Source: Armatimonadetes bacterium Uphvl-Ar1
Lineage (GTDB): Bacteria > Armatimonadota > Fimbriimonadia > Fimbriimonadales > Fimbriimonadaceae
DNA length: 64,000 nucleotides
Direction of reading: 5' to 3'
Assembly: GCA_002162075.1 (NCBI GenBank)
Contig: CP021423.1
Coordinates: 1,178,001 to 1,242,000, forward strand
The notes under the pieces are model-generated. The model saw nothing but the letters and a program-made list of their open reading frames with translations, did not search any database and was not told the origin of the DNA. This document shows positions 51,787-60,806 of the stretch, piece by piece (the first letter of the stretch is position 1; each line of letters begins with the position of its first letter). The position numbers and the translations under genes were made by a program.

Positions 51787-52866
51787 ATGCGAAGCATCAC
51801 CTTCAACCGACCTTGGGCGACTTGGGCCCTTTCATCACTGCTTGTCCTTGGGACACTGGGACTCATGACGGGATGCACTCCATCCAGTCCGACCGATTCA
51901 GAGCAAAAGCCAGCTACCGGAGACACAAAGCCCGCTGAAGGCAAAACCATTAGCGTCGGCATTGTTTTCGACAGTGGCGGACTCGGCGATAAGTCGTTCA
52001 ACGACTCAGCTTGGCGCGGAATCCAAAAAGCTGAAACCGAATTCGGTATCAAAGTCAGCAAAGTTGAATCCAAAGAAGAGAAAGACTACGAAACCAATCT
52101 TGCTGCCATGGCAGATGACGGAAACGATCTCGTGATCGCCGTCGGCCTCAACCAAGGCAAGGCTCTCGAAAAAGTCGCTCCGATGTACCCGGACACCAAA
52201 TTCGCCATTGTTGACGGAACCGTCGAAGCTCCCAACGTGCGAATGCTCAAGTTTAAGGAAGAAGAAGGGTCTTACCTCGTCGGCTTTCTCGCCGGAAAAA
52301 TGACGAAGACAGCCAAAGTTGGGTTCGTTGGCGGGCAAGAACTTGATCTCATCAAGAAGTTTGAATATGGGTTTGCCGCAGGAGTCAAAGCTGCCAATCC
52401 GCAAGCTGAGTTACTCCCCGCCAAGTACATCGGAAGCTGGGACAACATTGACGAAGCGAAAATCGCTGCGAACGTCCTGTTCGATTCCGGCGCAGACATC
52501 GTCTACCATGCGGCGGGACGCGCCGGCCTCGGTGTTATCAGAGCAGCCAAGGATCGCAACTTGTTCGCCATCGGTGTCGACAGCGACCAAGATGGAGAAG
52601 CTCCTGGAAATGTTCTGACTTCCATGATCAAGAACGTCGACGAAGCGGTCTACAGCACAATCAAAGACATGGTCGATGGCAAATTTGAAGCCGGTGAGAA
52701 GATTTACGATGTCGCTCAAAATGGCGTCGGCATCTCCGAACTCACCCACACCCGCGACAAAGTCGGCCCCGACCTACTCGCTGAAATCATGGCGGTCAAG
52801 CAGGCAATTGCGGACGGGACAACAAAAGTTCCCGCAACGAAAGCCGAATTTGACGCTATGAAGTAA
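51787..52866 (+). CDS. BMP/PnrA-type substrate-binding lipoprotein
   Basis: A 359-residue lipoprotein with lipobox LMTGC (Cys30) and a linker rich in S, T, P and K. The mature protein is a type 1 periplasmic binding fold: VGIVFDSGGLGDKSFNDSAW at the start, then GNDLVIAVGLNQGKALEKVA, VGFLAGKMTKTAKVGFVGGQ, and GVDSDQDGEAPGNVLTSMIK near the ligand pocket. This matches the basic membrane protein family that binds purine nucleosides in known cases. No nucleoside ABC permease or ATPase follows. The start was chosen from the promoter position. Confidence 0.93.
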   Translation: MRSITFNRPWATWALSSLLVLGTLGLMTGCTPSSPTDSEQKPATGDTKPAEGKTISVGIVFDSGGLGDKSFNDSAWRGIQKAETEFGIKVSKVESKEEKDYETNLAAMADDGNDLVIAVGLNQGKALEKVAPMYPDTKFAIVDGTVEAPNVRMLKFKEEEGSYLVGFLAGKMTKTAKVGFVGGQELDLIKKFEYGFAAGVKAANPQAELLPAKYIGSWDNIDEAKIAANVLFDSGADIVYHAAGRAGLGVIRAAKDRNLFAIGVDSDQDGEAPGNVLTSMIKNVDEAVYSTIKDMVDGKFEAGEKIYDVAQNGVGISELTHTRDKVGPDLLAEIMAVKQAIADGTTKVPATKAEFDAMK

Positions 52867-52885
52867 CTCAAAGCCCCATTTGCCC

Positions 52886-53305
52886 TCACGGTTCCAAAAG
52901 TTCACGGGATTGCTTCAACAGCTTCCCGTCCAGAACCATGAGGGCAAATCCCTGTAAGGCCACCGCAAACCCAGAACCTCGCCAATCAAGATTCTCGCCA
53001 AACATCCCCAGCCCAATCCCCATCAAAATATAAAAATAGTTCGCAACCTGATTCGCCGCCAAAAGCCGAACAAAGTGAGCCACGGATTTCGGTGGAGGTG
53101 CTTTCTTACCAATCAATGCTATTGCAATATTCACAGTAGCCCAACCCGCCGAAACAATTCCAAACATCAGAACTTGGCGATTTTGGATCAAAAGCGGCGC
53201 CGTAAGCCCACCGATCACCGAGAAGATCGACCAGTATTCCAATCGCTCCAAGTGCCCCATCATTAAAGGACGTAACTTTGCAACTCCACCCTGCCACTCA
53301 GACAT
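52886..53305 (-). CDS. Small membrane protein, unknown function
   Basis: Not recognised. 139 residues from ATG 53305 with four hydrophobic helices (about 25-45, 48-66, 80-100 and 108-126), charged GHLERLEYW before the first, and a basic end. It overlaps the end of the PafA-family gene by eight bases and is probably cotranscribed with it. The internal TGAGGGCAAAT (about 52940) is the complement of a word just after the BMP stop, a possible long stem. Confidence 0.6.
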   Translation of the reverse strand: MSEWQGGVAKLRPLMMGHLERLEYWSIFSVIGGLTAPLLIQNRQVLMFGIVSAGWATVNIAIALIGKKAPPPKSVAHFVRLLAANQVANYFYILMGIGLGMFGENLDWRGSGFAVALQGFALMVLDGKLLKQSRELLEP

Positions 53306-54764
53306 CAACAACTCCTAGCCCCTCATAAGGATCAAACGGATCAGGCATCTCATAAAACTCCTTTCTTCCCAAAACCGCGTTACTCCAATCAAACATGTAC
53401 GGCATTCCATATCCTCGTTCGACAGCCCGACCAACCAACCGCCCGCGTGCCTTCGCCCGTGTATTCTGGGGAGGATCGGTCATCGCATCCAGAACCCCGA
53501 TCTCATCCAAATTCCTTAGCGGGGTTCCTTCGCCCAGCGCGTAAAACAACGATTGCTCGGGGTTAATGTTGTGATACTCCAAGTCAAGGCTATGCAAAAC
53601 ATCATCTCCCCACTGCGCCCCTCCGTCCGCGACAAACTGATCCATCATCTGTTTTTTCGCCACCCAATCCAGCCGATCTCCTAACACCATCGGATCTTTC
53701 TTGAGTTGATCCAAAACCAAGCTCCATTCCCTCAGAGTCCAGTCCGTATCGGGCGAATCACCCGCATACTTTTGGGCCAATTCAAGCAGCCGATATTGAA
53801 TATCTAAAGCGGAAGTCTCCGTTCCATCAGACATGGTAACCCTCCAGCCATACTTCCCGTCCCGAGAAACATCTCGTAACGCTTGCAACGGTTCATAAAG
53901 CTCAGGCTCCAACATCAACTCACCGTCCTCCAGCAATCTGAGCACGAGGCAAGTCGTCCCGACTTTCAGCTTATAGGCATATACGCTCTGGTTCGCTTCA
54001 CCAAAGAGCAAATGTAATCGGTTCTTCCCTTCATGAGCATAGAAGTGCTCCCACTTAGGGTTCACCAGAGCTCGGTTGAACCGAACCCGGCTGGCAACCG
54101 TCCGCAAAATATGATCTGCCCTCTGGGACAACTGATAGTCAATCTCATCATCCGGAAAGACATGATAAACCTGACTCACCCAAATGTAATCGATGGGATT
54201 CTCGTTCAAATCACGCATCGTTGGCGCGCCCCCCTCCGCCAAGAGATGCCCACTTACACGACCGACTCCAGCAAAAATCTGCCGAGTTACTAAAAACGAA
54301 TACAGAGCGTTAATGTCATGCGAGAAGAAGTCTTCGTTCATCTGCACCAAATAGTTTTCGTGACAACCAAATGTATGTCCGCCAAAATGATCAATCGAGT
54401 TGTTGTAAATCTTGACCTGATCGGCAAGCCCGAGCTCATTGATCGCCCGCACGATGATCCGCTGGCCCGCCCGATCGTTTATTACAACATCATCCAGATC
54501 GCGGCACTCGGCCGTGGCATATTCCAAGTGCGATCCCACCGCATCTACATACAACCGGGAACCATTCAACATGAATCCGCCGCTCGCCATCGGCTCAAAA
54601 ACTTCATCTCGGGCATGCAGATCAATCGCCCCCAGATTCAATTCGAGAAAAATGTAGTTCTTAATGTCCTCGACCATTCGCTCCGGACGAATGTCCGGAT
54701 CTTCCACCAAACACCCAAACTCTGTCTCAATTCCAAAAATCCGATCTCCCGGTCGCCGATCCAT
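53298..54764 (-). CDS. pafA: Pup ligase/depupylase family enzyme, PafA-like
   Basis: A carboxylate-amine ligase-fold enzyme of 488 residues. It has the nucleotide/Mg motif GIETEFG (11-17), NGSRLYVDAVGSHLEYATAEC (67-87), FGGHTFGCHENYL and later SQRADHI and LKVGTTCLVLRL. The GSH-EYATAEC form and a DWSN to DPFDPYEG ending favour PafA, which attaches the Pup or UBact tag to lysines, over the deamidase Dop. The start is ATG 54764, because the earlier ATG at 54773 overlaps the -10 box. No pup-like gene, Mpa/ARC ATPase or proteasome subunit is in the window. Confidence 0.88.
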   Translation of the reverse strand: MDRRPGDRIFGIETEFGCLVEDPDIRPERMVEDIKNYIFLELNLGAIDLHARDEVFEPMASGGFMLNGSRLYVDAVGSHLEYATAECRDLDDVVINDRAGQRIIVRAINELGLADQVKIYNNSIDHFGGHTFGCHENYLVQMNEDFFSHDINALYSFLVTRQIFAGVGRVSGHLLAEGGAPTMRDLNENPIDYIWVSQVYHVFPDDEIDYQLSQRADHILRTVASRVRFNRALVNPKWEHFYAHEGKNRLHLLFGEANQSVYAYKLKVGTTCLVLRLLEDGELMLEPELYEPLQALRDVSRDGKYGWRVTMSDGTETSALDIQYRLLELAQKYAGDSPDTDWTLREWSLVLDQLKKDPMVLGDRLDWVAKKQMMDQFVADGGAQWGDDVLHSLDLEYHNINPEQSLFYALGEGTPLRNLDEIGVLDAMTDPPQNTRAKARGRLVGRAVERGYGMPYMFDWSNAVLGRKEFYEMPDPFDPYEGLGVVDV

Positions 54765-54771
54765 CACCCCC

Positions 54772-54777
54772 ATTCTA
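54772..54777 (-). promoter_or_regulatory. -10 box for the PafA-family gene
   Basis: TAGAAT on the minus strand, seven bases before ATG 54764 and overlapping the ATG at 54773. It fixes the start and implies a leaderless mRNA. Confidence 0.55.
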
Positions 54778-54805
54778 CGACCCTAGAAGGAGATTCAGTC
54801 CACTT

Positions 54806-55750
54806 TTACCAATAACATCCACCCTCGACCCGCTTGTACCCAGGAGGAAACTCGTTCCTCACCGGAGGACGCCAAGATCCCTCAAACAACTGCGAAAAAT
54901 CTTCTCGCTCGGCCCACCTGGATCCTTTGACCCCAAAAAGAAGTTGGGTAGCACCACCCAAGTGGATCGCCGATCGTCCGGTAGTTTTCAGATAGCCAGC
55001 GAGCGGAAAACCGTAAGCTCCACAACCCAAAATCGCAACATCAAACTCCCGACTATCAATGTCTCTCTTGAGCTTTTCGAACTCCGTGAACCATGATGCA
55101 TCTCCATCTTCGCTACCCGTATATGTGACCGGAGGTATCACGACCTCAAGTTCAAAATCTGGAAGCAATCGGTCAAGAAATGGCAATTCCTTCTTATCAG
55201 CATAGTTCTGAGGAATCGAAACACCAAATGGGCTCACGGCAACGACCCGTTTTCCTTCTAGTGCATGTGTCCAAGGATTGGCCGCAAAAAACGGTTCCAA
55301 ATTTCCCAAATCCGTGATTGTGCAATTGGGAGCATACTTTTCAAGGAGTGCATACTGATACGGAGTGTTCCAATGACCAATCATGTCCACCAAAGACAAA
55401 TCATTGAGAGTCATCTCTGTGTATCGCTGTAAATTATCTGAAGTTGTTGGAAAGAATCCGGACAACGTCTTCATGTTTTCGATCGAAGTTGGCGAAAACA
55501 CTCCTCCCTTAAAAGCACCTTCCCCGACAGCACGAGCTTCGGTGTAGCCTAACCGTCCCACAAAAAACGGGTCACCCTTTCGGATACCGTTGCCTATAAA
55601 ATCCTGAGCGGCTGATTGGTCAATGAGGCGATCAAAGACCTGACGATATTTAACTCTCTGAGATGGCTCCACTACATTGCGGACGAGAAAATTGCGCCCT
55701 TTCCGAGCCACATCCATCACACTTTTCTTAATCGCCACGCAACCCCCCAC
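54806..55750 (-). CDS. GT-D-type glycosyltransferase-like protein
   Basis: 314 residues. The opening of the fold, PFFVGRLGYTEARAV (about 60-74), resembles the sugar-nucleotide site of GT-D transferases (DUF1792 type). The ending EFDVAILGCGAYGFPLAGYL, GRSAIHLGGATQLLFGVKGSRW is characteristic of the same group. Members build surface glycans or O-glycans; donor and acceptor are unknown here. Start is GTG 55750, with TATACT 12 bases upstream. It lies 41 bases before the PafA-family gene. Confidence 0.75.
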   Translation of the reverse strand: MGGCVAIKKSVMDVARKGRNFLVRNVVEPSQRVKYRQVFDRLIDQSAAQDFIGNGIRKGDPFFVGRLGYTEARAVGEGAFKGGVFSPTSIENMKTLSGFFPTTSDNLQRYTEMTLNDLSLVDMIGHWNTPYQYALLEKYAPNCTITDLGNLEPFFAANPWTHALEGKRVVAVSPFGVSIPQNYADKKELPFLDRLLPDFELEVVIPPVTYTGSEDGDASWFTEFEKLKRDIDSREFDVAILGCGAYGFPLAGYLKTTGRSAIHLGGATQLLFGVKGSRWAEREDFSQLFEGSWRPPVRNEFPPGYKRVEGGCYW

Positions 55751-55762
55751 TCATGGCCGTCA

Positions 55763-55768
55763 AGTATA
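55763..55768 (-). promoter_or_regulatory. -10 box for the GT-D gene
   Basis: TATACT on the minus strand 12 bases before the GTG start, giving a leader of a few bases. Confidence 0.45.
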
Positions 55769-55857
55769 CCGATCACTCATTCTCTCACTGAATCCAGAGC
55801 GCAAAGTCCATCACATTTCCCAGGGACTCTGACTAAAATCCAGCTTCGCAAATGGAC

Positions 55858-55863
55858 TAAAAT
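55858..55863 (+). promoter_or_regulatory. -10 box for hrcA
   Basis: TAAAAT seven bases before the ATG. A second TAAAAT in a near-identical word (GACTAAAATC) lies 25 bases upstream at 55833-55838, so there may be two start points. No CIRCE inverted repeat is present. Confidence 0.45.
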
Positions 55864-55870
55864 CACTTAA

Positions 55871-56911
55871 ATGGATGACCAGTCGATCAGCTCACGAAAG
55901 CAGCAAATCATTCGCGCAATCATCCTGGAATATATTGATGGAGCTGAACCCATCTCCTCCGACCTCATCGCCAATAAATATGATCTTGGGGTCCGGAGCG
56001 CCACAATTCGCAACGAAATGGCGGAAATCACCGATCTGGGATTCCTTGATCAACCTCACACATCCGCCGGGAGAATCCCGAGTGATCAAGGGTACCGATA
56101 CTTTGTAGATCATCTTCTCCTCCTGGGCAAACCCAACCAAGAAGAAAAACGAACCCTCAAAACCGCAACCAGAGACGAAGAAACTCTCCGCGATCTCGTC
56201 CAAGAAACCACTAAAGCCCTGAGCCGGATGACAAAACTGATGACGGCTGCCGTGACCGTGCGAGATGCAAAAGTCCGGATTCGGAATGCTATCGTCACGG
56301 CCCTCGGACCGGATAGAGCCCTCTTCATTCTGGTGCTCGAAAATGGACACACCGAAAACCGAATCATTGACTGTCCAAATGGATTAACCCTCGATCAAAT
56401 CGGACTTGTCAACGAGACACTTCAGAATGCCCTTGCAGGACATCCCTTGGGTGACGTCCCTAAGATCAAGCCTGTCTCCCTCGGCCATCCAACCGCCCAA
56501 CAACTGCTGAACAATTCGCTGACCGCCCTCCGAACGACTGCGAAAGACCTCACCCGAGGTCATCTGATCGTTGAAGGTGAAGAATACGTTCTCTCCCAGC
56601 CGGAATTTCAGCGAGAAGCAACAACGCTCAACCAAATCATTGACTCACTGGCAAATGAAGACGCAGTAAGAGAGGAAATTTCCTCTCTTAAGTCCGAAAA
56701 CCAAATCACAATCGGTCGAGAAAATTCGGTCGAGCCCCACTACCCTCTCACATTCATCCGGCGTACGTTTAAAGTCGCCAGTCAAGATGCCGGCGTCATC
56801 GCCATCATCGGACCAACCAGGATGCACTACAGTCGAAACCTGAGCCTGCTCGATTACACCGCCGAAAGCATTACCGACGTTCTCACAAAACTATTTCACC
56901 CCAGCCATTGA
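55871..56911 (+). CDS. hrcA: Heat-inducible transcription repressor
   Basis: 346 residues, typical for HrcA, which represses groE and dnaK operons through CIRCE. The N-terminal winged helix (RKQQIIRAIILEYIDGAEPI to GVRSATIRNEMAEITDLGFL, then QPHTSAGRIPSDQGYRYFVD) is the signature. The central GAF-like and insertion domains are present, with the end GVIAIIGPTRMHYSRNLSLLDY intact. Unlike most genomes, no grpE, dnaK or dnaJ follows; the next gene is on the other strand. Confidence 0.95.
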   Translation: MDDQSISSRKQQIIRAIILEYIDGAEPISSDLIANKYDLGVRSATIRNEMAEITDLGFLDQPHTSAGRIPSDQGYRYFVDHLLLLGKPNQEEKRTLKTATRDEETLRDLVQETTKALSRMTKLMTAAVTVRDAKVRIRNAIVTALGPDRALFILVLENGHTENRIIDCPNGLTLDQIGLVNETLQNALAGHPLGDVPKIKPVSLGHPTAQQLLNNSLTALRTTAKDLTRGHLIVEGEEYVLSQPEFQREATTLNQIIDSLANEDAVREEISSLKSENQITIGRENSVEPHYPLTFIRRTFKVASQDAGVIAIIGPTRMHYSRNLSLLDYTAESITDVLTKLFHPSH

Positions 56912-56923
56912 GGCCAGGGTGAA
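56895..56923. terminator. Imperfect hairpin at the hrcA stop
   Basis: TTTCACCCCAGCC pairs with GGCCAGGGTGAAA apart from two inner mismatches, with a short loop. It sits between convergent genes but lacks a proper U run on the plus strand. Confidence 0.35.
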
Positions 56924-56944
56924 AGGGACTCCCCAAAGATCAGA

Positions 56945-57688
56945 TCAGTTCGTCGCAAAAAGTGAGCTTGCAAGGCCCGTGTTCACTTTCACGTTTTGAT
57001 AGTTCGTGGTTCCCGCCAAGACATTCCCCGAATTGTAAACTTCAAGAACTGTCGGCATCCATACACCATTTACTTTCTGCGGGCTTTTGTAACGGAAAAT
57101 CGCGAGCAATGGCTTATTTCCATTCTGGCTGTACCATTCCCGCTTCGTTACAAATTTCTGATCCGGATCAACCCAAATGCGGTGACGAGAATCGTCACCC
57201 AAGCTTTTCATGTACGTCACGTCAAAAATAGGCTCCTTAGTCGCTCGGTCAACTCGGACGAACTTAGCCTCCATAAAATTGTCGAACAATGCCGGAGTGA
57301 TCAACCCAAAATCAAACACCGTCTGCCGCTTGCCCGGAGACTTCGCCAAGTTCTCGCGGTTTCGGATTCCGCTCTTAGGAATGCTGAGCAAGCGGTTGGT
57401 CCCGTTGATGATAAACCAGATGGACTGATCTTCAACCTTCGATTCCAGCCGCAACATGAACGGCTCTTTCATTTGCACTTCGGTGTAATCAAACCTGTAC
57501 GACTGCGCAAAGTCTTTGTTGATCTTTTGCAATTCACGCTGTGACGCCTTTCCGACTTTTGCCGTAAAACTTGCATCGCGCAAGCCTGATTGCCAGTATG
57601 AATTAATGGAAGTGGATTGCCCAACCAAAACTGTGCCAAGAACCGTCGCTGCTAATGTCATTGTCCGAAAATCTCTCCTGCTGATCAC
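56945..57688 (-). CDS. LolA-like exported protein
   Basis: 247 residues from a GTG start with a twin-arginine-like head (MISRRDF) and signal region to about 24. The mature part is a half-open beta-barrel pattern: VQMKEPFMLRLESKVEDQSI, then NRLLSIPKSGIR, VTYMKSLGDDSRHRIWVDPD and VTKREWYSQNGNKPLLAIFRY. This is the outline of LolA/outer-membrane-lipoprotein-sorting-like proteins (DUF-type members), which carry lipoproteins or act as sensors. A twin-arginine route is uncertain. Single gene, divergent from the membrane-protein operon at 57782. Confidence 0.7.
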   Translation of the reverse strand: MISRRDFRTMTLAATVLGTVLVGQSTSINSYWQSGLRDASFTAKVGKASQRELQKINKDFAQSYRFDYTEVQMKEPFMLRLESKVEDQSIWFIINGTNRLLSIPKSGIRNRENLAKSPGKRQTVFDFGLITPALFDNFMEAKFVRVDRATKEPIFDVTYMKSLGDDSRHRIWVDPDQKFVTKREWYSQNGNKPLLAIFRYKSPQKVNGVWMPTVLEVYNSGNVLAGTTNYQNVKVNTGLASSLFATN

Positions 57689-57781
57689 TCAGCAACATCC
57701 AAATAGACGAGCCAAACTGGCACCCGTATCCCCGCCTAGGTCAGAAGGTACGATATCAGGCGAGAAGGACACGATCAAAGG

Positions 57782-58807
57782 ATGGAACTAAAAGACCCGA
57801 TTGAACTCCACCTCAAGCGTGTCAATAATCTTGATCGACGGCAATTTCTCCGTCCCATGTCCGCGAGTGAACTTCTGGAGCGAGCGGCCCGGGTTTATCA
57901 ACTCACGGCCCGGACAATCATCGCTCAATCCGCAATCCCAAGCCTACTTTGCTTTATCGCCCTTGTTTTCGGGGCCACTTTCCTCCTGCCCAGCTTCTTT
58001 GTCGTGGTCGGAGGAGATCAGCTTGGTGACGACATCACCCGGGTAGCAATTGCCAGTTTGCTAACCTTGTTCCTCGCGGTTCCCCTCTTTGTGTTCGGGC
58101 TTGGTCAAATCTATAGTAATGCCGTCCGGGAATCCAACGAATACATCCTGGGTGATCGGCTGTCTGGGGAACAACCAATCAACGTTCTTCCCTCCCCCAA
58201 TCCCTGGCGATTTACCGTTCTTTTGACTTTCGCCACATCCGAAGCTCTTCTCCCGTTCTTCATCACTTCCGGACTTTTCATCTTCGGGGCAATCCTCCAA
58301 TCCTTCACGCCCGATTCGCTCCTTCCTGGGCTTCTTGCCGTTGTGGGTTTCATGATGGCGTTCCTCACGTTTTTCCTAACTCCTGTACTTCTCCTGCGTA
58401 ATTCGCTAATACCTGTGACCGCAATCGTCGAACAAAACCTCACGAAAACCTCGAGAACCCGGGGCCGTGATTTGACTAAACGAAATGGCCATGTTGGCGG
58501 CATCGGAGAAACCATGTTCTCGGCCCTCGTTACAACCTCGTTTATCGCCCTCGCACTGTTTATCTCAGCTCAGATTTTCACAAACCTGATCCTTCAATCC
58601 GCCCCCGTCAAAAGTTGGCTCGGCAGCATCCTCCTCGGCGACCTCTTACGATCCACACTCGAAATGCTCCCCGGGTTTACAGTTTTGTGGCTCATCACTC
58701 CGTTCTGGGCGATCTTTTGCACCGTTGCGTATTACGACCGCCGAATTCGCCTCGAAGGATTCGATATCCGAATTCTTGCCCGAGATGTGCTGGAGGTTCG
58801 CGAATGA
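57782..58807 (+). CDS. Integral membrane protein, unknown function
   Basis: Not recognised. 341 residues with a soluble 40-residue head (DLRRQFLRPMSASELLERAA-like) and about six membrane helices, the first near 47-72 and the last near 300-322. Its stop overlaps the DUF4129 gene by ATGA. In relatives of that operon a membrane protein of this kind often precedes DUF4129, which suggests a shared envelope role. An AAAGG ribosome site ends one base before the ATG, a poor spacing. Confidence 0.65.
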   Translation: MELKDPIELHLKRVNNLDRRQFLRPMSASELLERAARVYQLTARTIIAQSAIPSLLCFIALVFGATFLLPSFFVVVGGDQLGDDITRVAIASLLTLFLAVPLFVFGLGQIYSNAVRESNEYILGDRLSGEQPINVLPSPNPWRFTVLLTFATSEALLPFFITSGLFIFGAILQSFTPDSLLPGLLAVVGFMMAFLTFFLTPVLLLRNSLIPVTAIVEQNLTKTSRTRGRDLTKRNGHVGGIGETMFSALVTTSFIALALFISAQIFTNLILQSAPVKSWLGSILLGDLLRSTLEMLPGFTVLWLITPFWAIFCTVAYYDRRIRLEGFDIRILARDVLEVRE

Positions 58808-59592
58808 GACTTCCAGTCGTTCTAGCTAGTTTGGTTCTGATTTCAATGTCATTCGGACAATCCGCAACCCAGGTTCGGGATCAAATTCTTGGCTCAAGTC
58901 CCGTGGGATCACCTACTCAATCCATCCCAATTCCCGTGGATTCCCCCCAGTCACGAGCCGAACGCATTCTTCAGAATCCGCTCTATCGTGAAAGTCTGAA
59001 CACCGCCGAAGGAGAGTCTTGGCTCAATGAAGCCCTCAACAACTTCTTTGAGCGCATTGGAGAGTTGCTCGGCAATCTGTTCAACCGTCCCCAAGAGCAA
59101 CGTGGTTCTCCCATCGCCGCTGCCCAAGGAGTCACCCAAGTAATTATTGTCATTCTTCTTGCCGTCCTCGCGGCATTTGTGATCTACTTGATCTCCCAAA
59201 TCAAGCTCAAACGCAAACCTGGCTCTGAAACTACCGACAATTTGATGTCCGAGGAAGAGGCTCGCCGATCCGCAGATCAGTGGCTCACAGAAGCCGACAA
59301 ACTCGCCGCCCAAGGCGAATTCCGTGCCGCTGTTCGTTGTCTCTATCTCGCCTGCCTGATTCGAATGGACGAATCCAACACCCTTCGTTTTGAACGGCAT
59401 CAAACGAACTGGGAACACCTTTATCGGTTCCGAGACCTGACGCAAAAGCCTGGCAACTTCCACCTCGAACCATTGACCCAGAAGTTTGATAACGCTTGGT
59501 ATGGCTTCATCCCCCAAACCCAGTCCGATGTGGATTGGTTCAAATCTGAATATCAAGCCCTCCTTGCTGGGCTCAGGGGAGGAGCCGCATGA
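58804..59592 (+). CDS. DUF4129 domain membrane protein
   Basis: 262 residues from ATG 58804, chosen because it overlaps the previous stop (ATGA) and begins a clean signal peptide (MRLPVVLASLVLISMSFGQS). An outer region with NNFFERIGELLGNLFNRP follows, then one membrane helix (about 112-135). The C-terminal DUF4129 domain has AVRCLYLACLIRMDESNTLR, FERHQTNWEHLYRF and YGFIPQTQSDVDWF. The domain is typical of BatA/MoxR-linked operons; its activity is unknown. The stop overlaps the DUF4350 start by four bases. Confidence 0.85.
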   Translation: MRLPVVLASLVLISMSFGQSATQVRDQILGSSPVGSPTQSIPIPVDSPQSRAERILQNPLYRESLNTAEGESWLNEALNNFFERIGELLGNLFNRPQEQRGSPIAAAQGVTQVIIVILLAVLAAFVIYLISQIKLKRKPGSETTDNLMSEEEARRSADQWLTEADKLAAQGEFRAAVRCLYLACLIRMDESNTLRFERHQTNWEHLYRFRDLTQKPGNFHLEPLTQKFDNAWYGFIPQTQSDVDWFKSEYQALLAGLRGGAA

Positions 59593-60788
59593 AAAATGCA
59601 AACCGCGTCGCGCTCGTTCTCGCAATCATCCTGATTGCCGCATCGCTTCTCTTCGTATACGGCGGATCCAATAACCGAGCCCAACCCAGTACCGTCAACA
59701 CTCGTGGACTAGGTTTAGCGGCATTCGGAGAACTCTTGAAACAATCAGGATTACCCCTCCAACAAAATCGCTCATCCGTCCTTAACCCAGGGAAAAACGA
59801 CCTTCTGATCCTGACCAACGAGGACGGCACGTTCAACAGAATTTTTGGTCGTGAATCAGAAGCCGACACCATCGAACGACCTGTGACAAACGATTTTGAT
59901 GAGCAAGAGGCACCTCCCATACGCAAACCTCGTGAACAAGTGCTTCTTGAGCAATCCATCGAAAGGCACCTCAAACAAGGGGGCCGTGTACTGACTTTAG
60001 AATTCCTCTCTCTTGACAATAAAGTAACTCCCAAACCTCCCGTCACCCTTTCAACCGTCGACAAATCAAAGAGCTTCAAAGTCGCCTTATCCGACGATCC
60101 ATACTTTTTCACCTCTGACGATATTGCCGGAGCAACCCCCCTCATTGGGACATCAAACGAGTTCCACACCTACTTGATCGACCACAAACCGGGCATAGAA
60201 ATGGTTGTAACCGATGCCACTTTCTTGCGCAATCGGTTTATCGCAAAAGAGCAAAACGCCGAATTTGGACTTTGGCTGGTTCAAAAATTTCTTCCACCTG
60301 GGGGGAAAATCATCTTTGCCGAAGCCTCCGCCGGAAACGTCGAACAACGGGGAGCCATCGATGAACTAGGCAAGTGGGCCCCTGCTGCTCTCTGGCAATT
60401 CTTGATCACCCTTGGCGTCGCCCTGTTCACTCTCAACCGCCGATTCGGAATCCCTTCTCGGGAAATCACAAAAGCCCGTGGGGTGAAAGAACTCATGTCG
60501 GCAATGAGCCTCACCCTCCAACGTGCCAACCGACACGACCATGCCCTTCTCATACTTCGTTCAAACGCGATCGATCAAGTCCGCCGAACTCTCAGGCTAT
60601 CCGCTGGAATGTCAGAGGCCGAAGTTATTTCCCGTATGCACCCCGACGCCCAAGCGATCATGGCTAATATCATCCGCCTTCAGGGCCAATACATCCCTAA
60701 AAAGGATGCCGTCAACATGGCTCACTTTCTGGAACAGCATCTGAAACAAATGGAATTTGAAGAAAAAGCCCGCCGCGCGCCCCAGTAA
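59589..60788 (+). CDS. DUF4350 domain membrane protein
   Basis: 399 residues: a first membrane helix (about 7-25), then an extracytoplasmic DUF4350 domain (NTRGLGLAAFGELLKQSGLP, LLILTNEDGTF, later VTDATFLRNRFIAKEQNAEF). A second helix at about 258-275 and a cytosolic helical end follow. In the common arrangement a MoxR ATPase and a DUF58 protein come next; here a small periplasmic protein follows instead, so the module is incomplete in this window. Confidence 0.82.
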   Translation: MKNANRVALVLAIILIAASLLFVYGGSNNRAQPSTVNTRGLGLAAFGELLKQSGLPLQQNRSSVLNPGKNDLLILTNEDGTFNRIFGRESEADTIERPVTNDFDEQEAPPIRKPREQVLLEQSIERHLKQGGRVLTLEFLSLDNKVTPKPPVTLSTVDKSKSFKVALSDDPYFFTSDDIAGATPLIGTSNEFHTYLIDHKPGIEMVVTDATFLRNRFIAKEQNAEFGLWLVQKFLPPGGKIIFAEASAGNVEQRGAIDELGKWAPAALWQFLITLGVALFTLNRRFGIPSREITKARGVKELMSAMSLTLQRANRHDHALLILRSNAIDQVRRTLRLSAGMSEAEVISRMHPDAQAIMANIIRLQGQYIPKKDAVNMAHFLEQHLKQMEFEEKARRAPQ

Positions 60789-60806
60789 TTGTTTCAAAAT
60801 CACATC

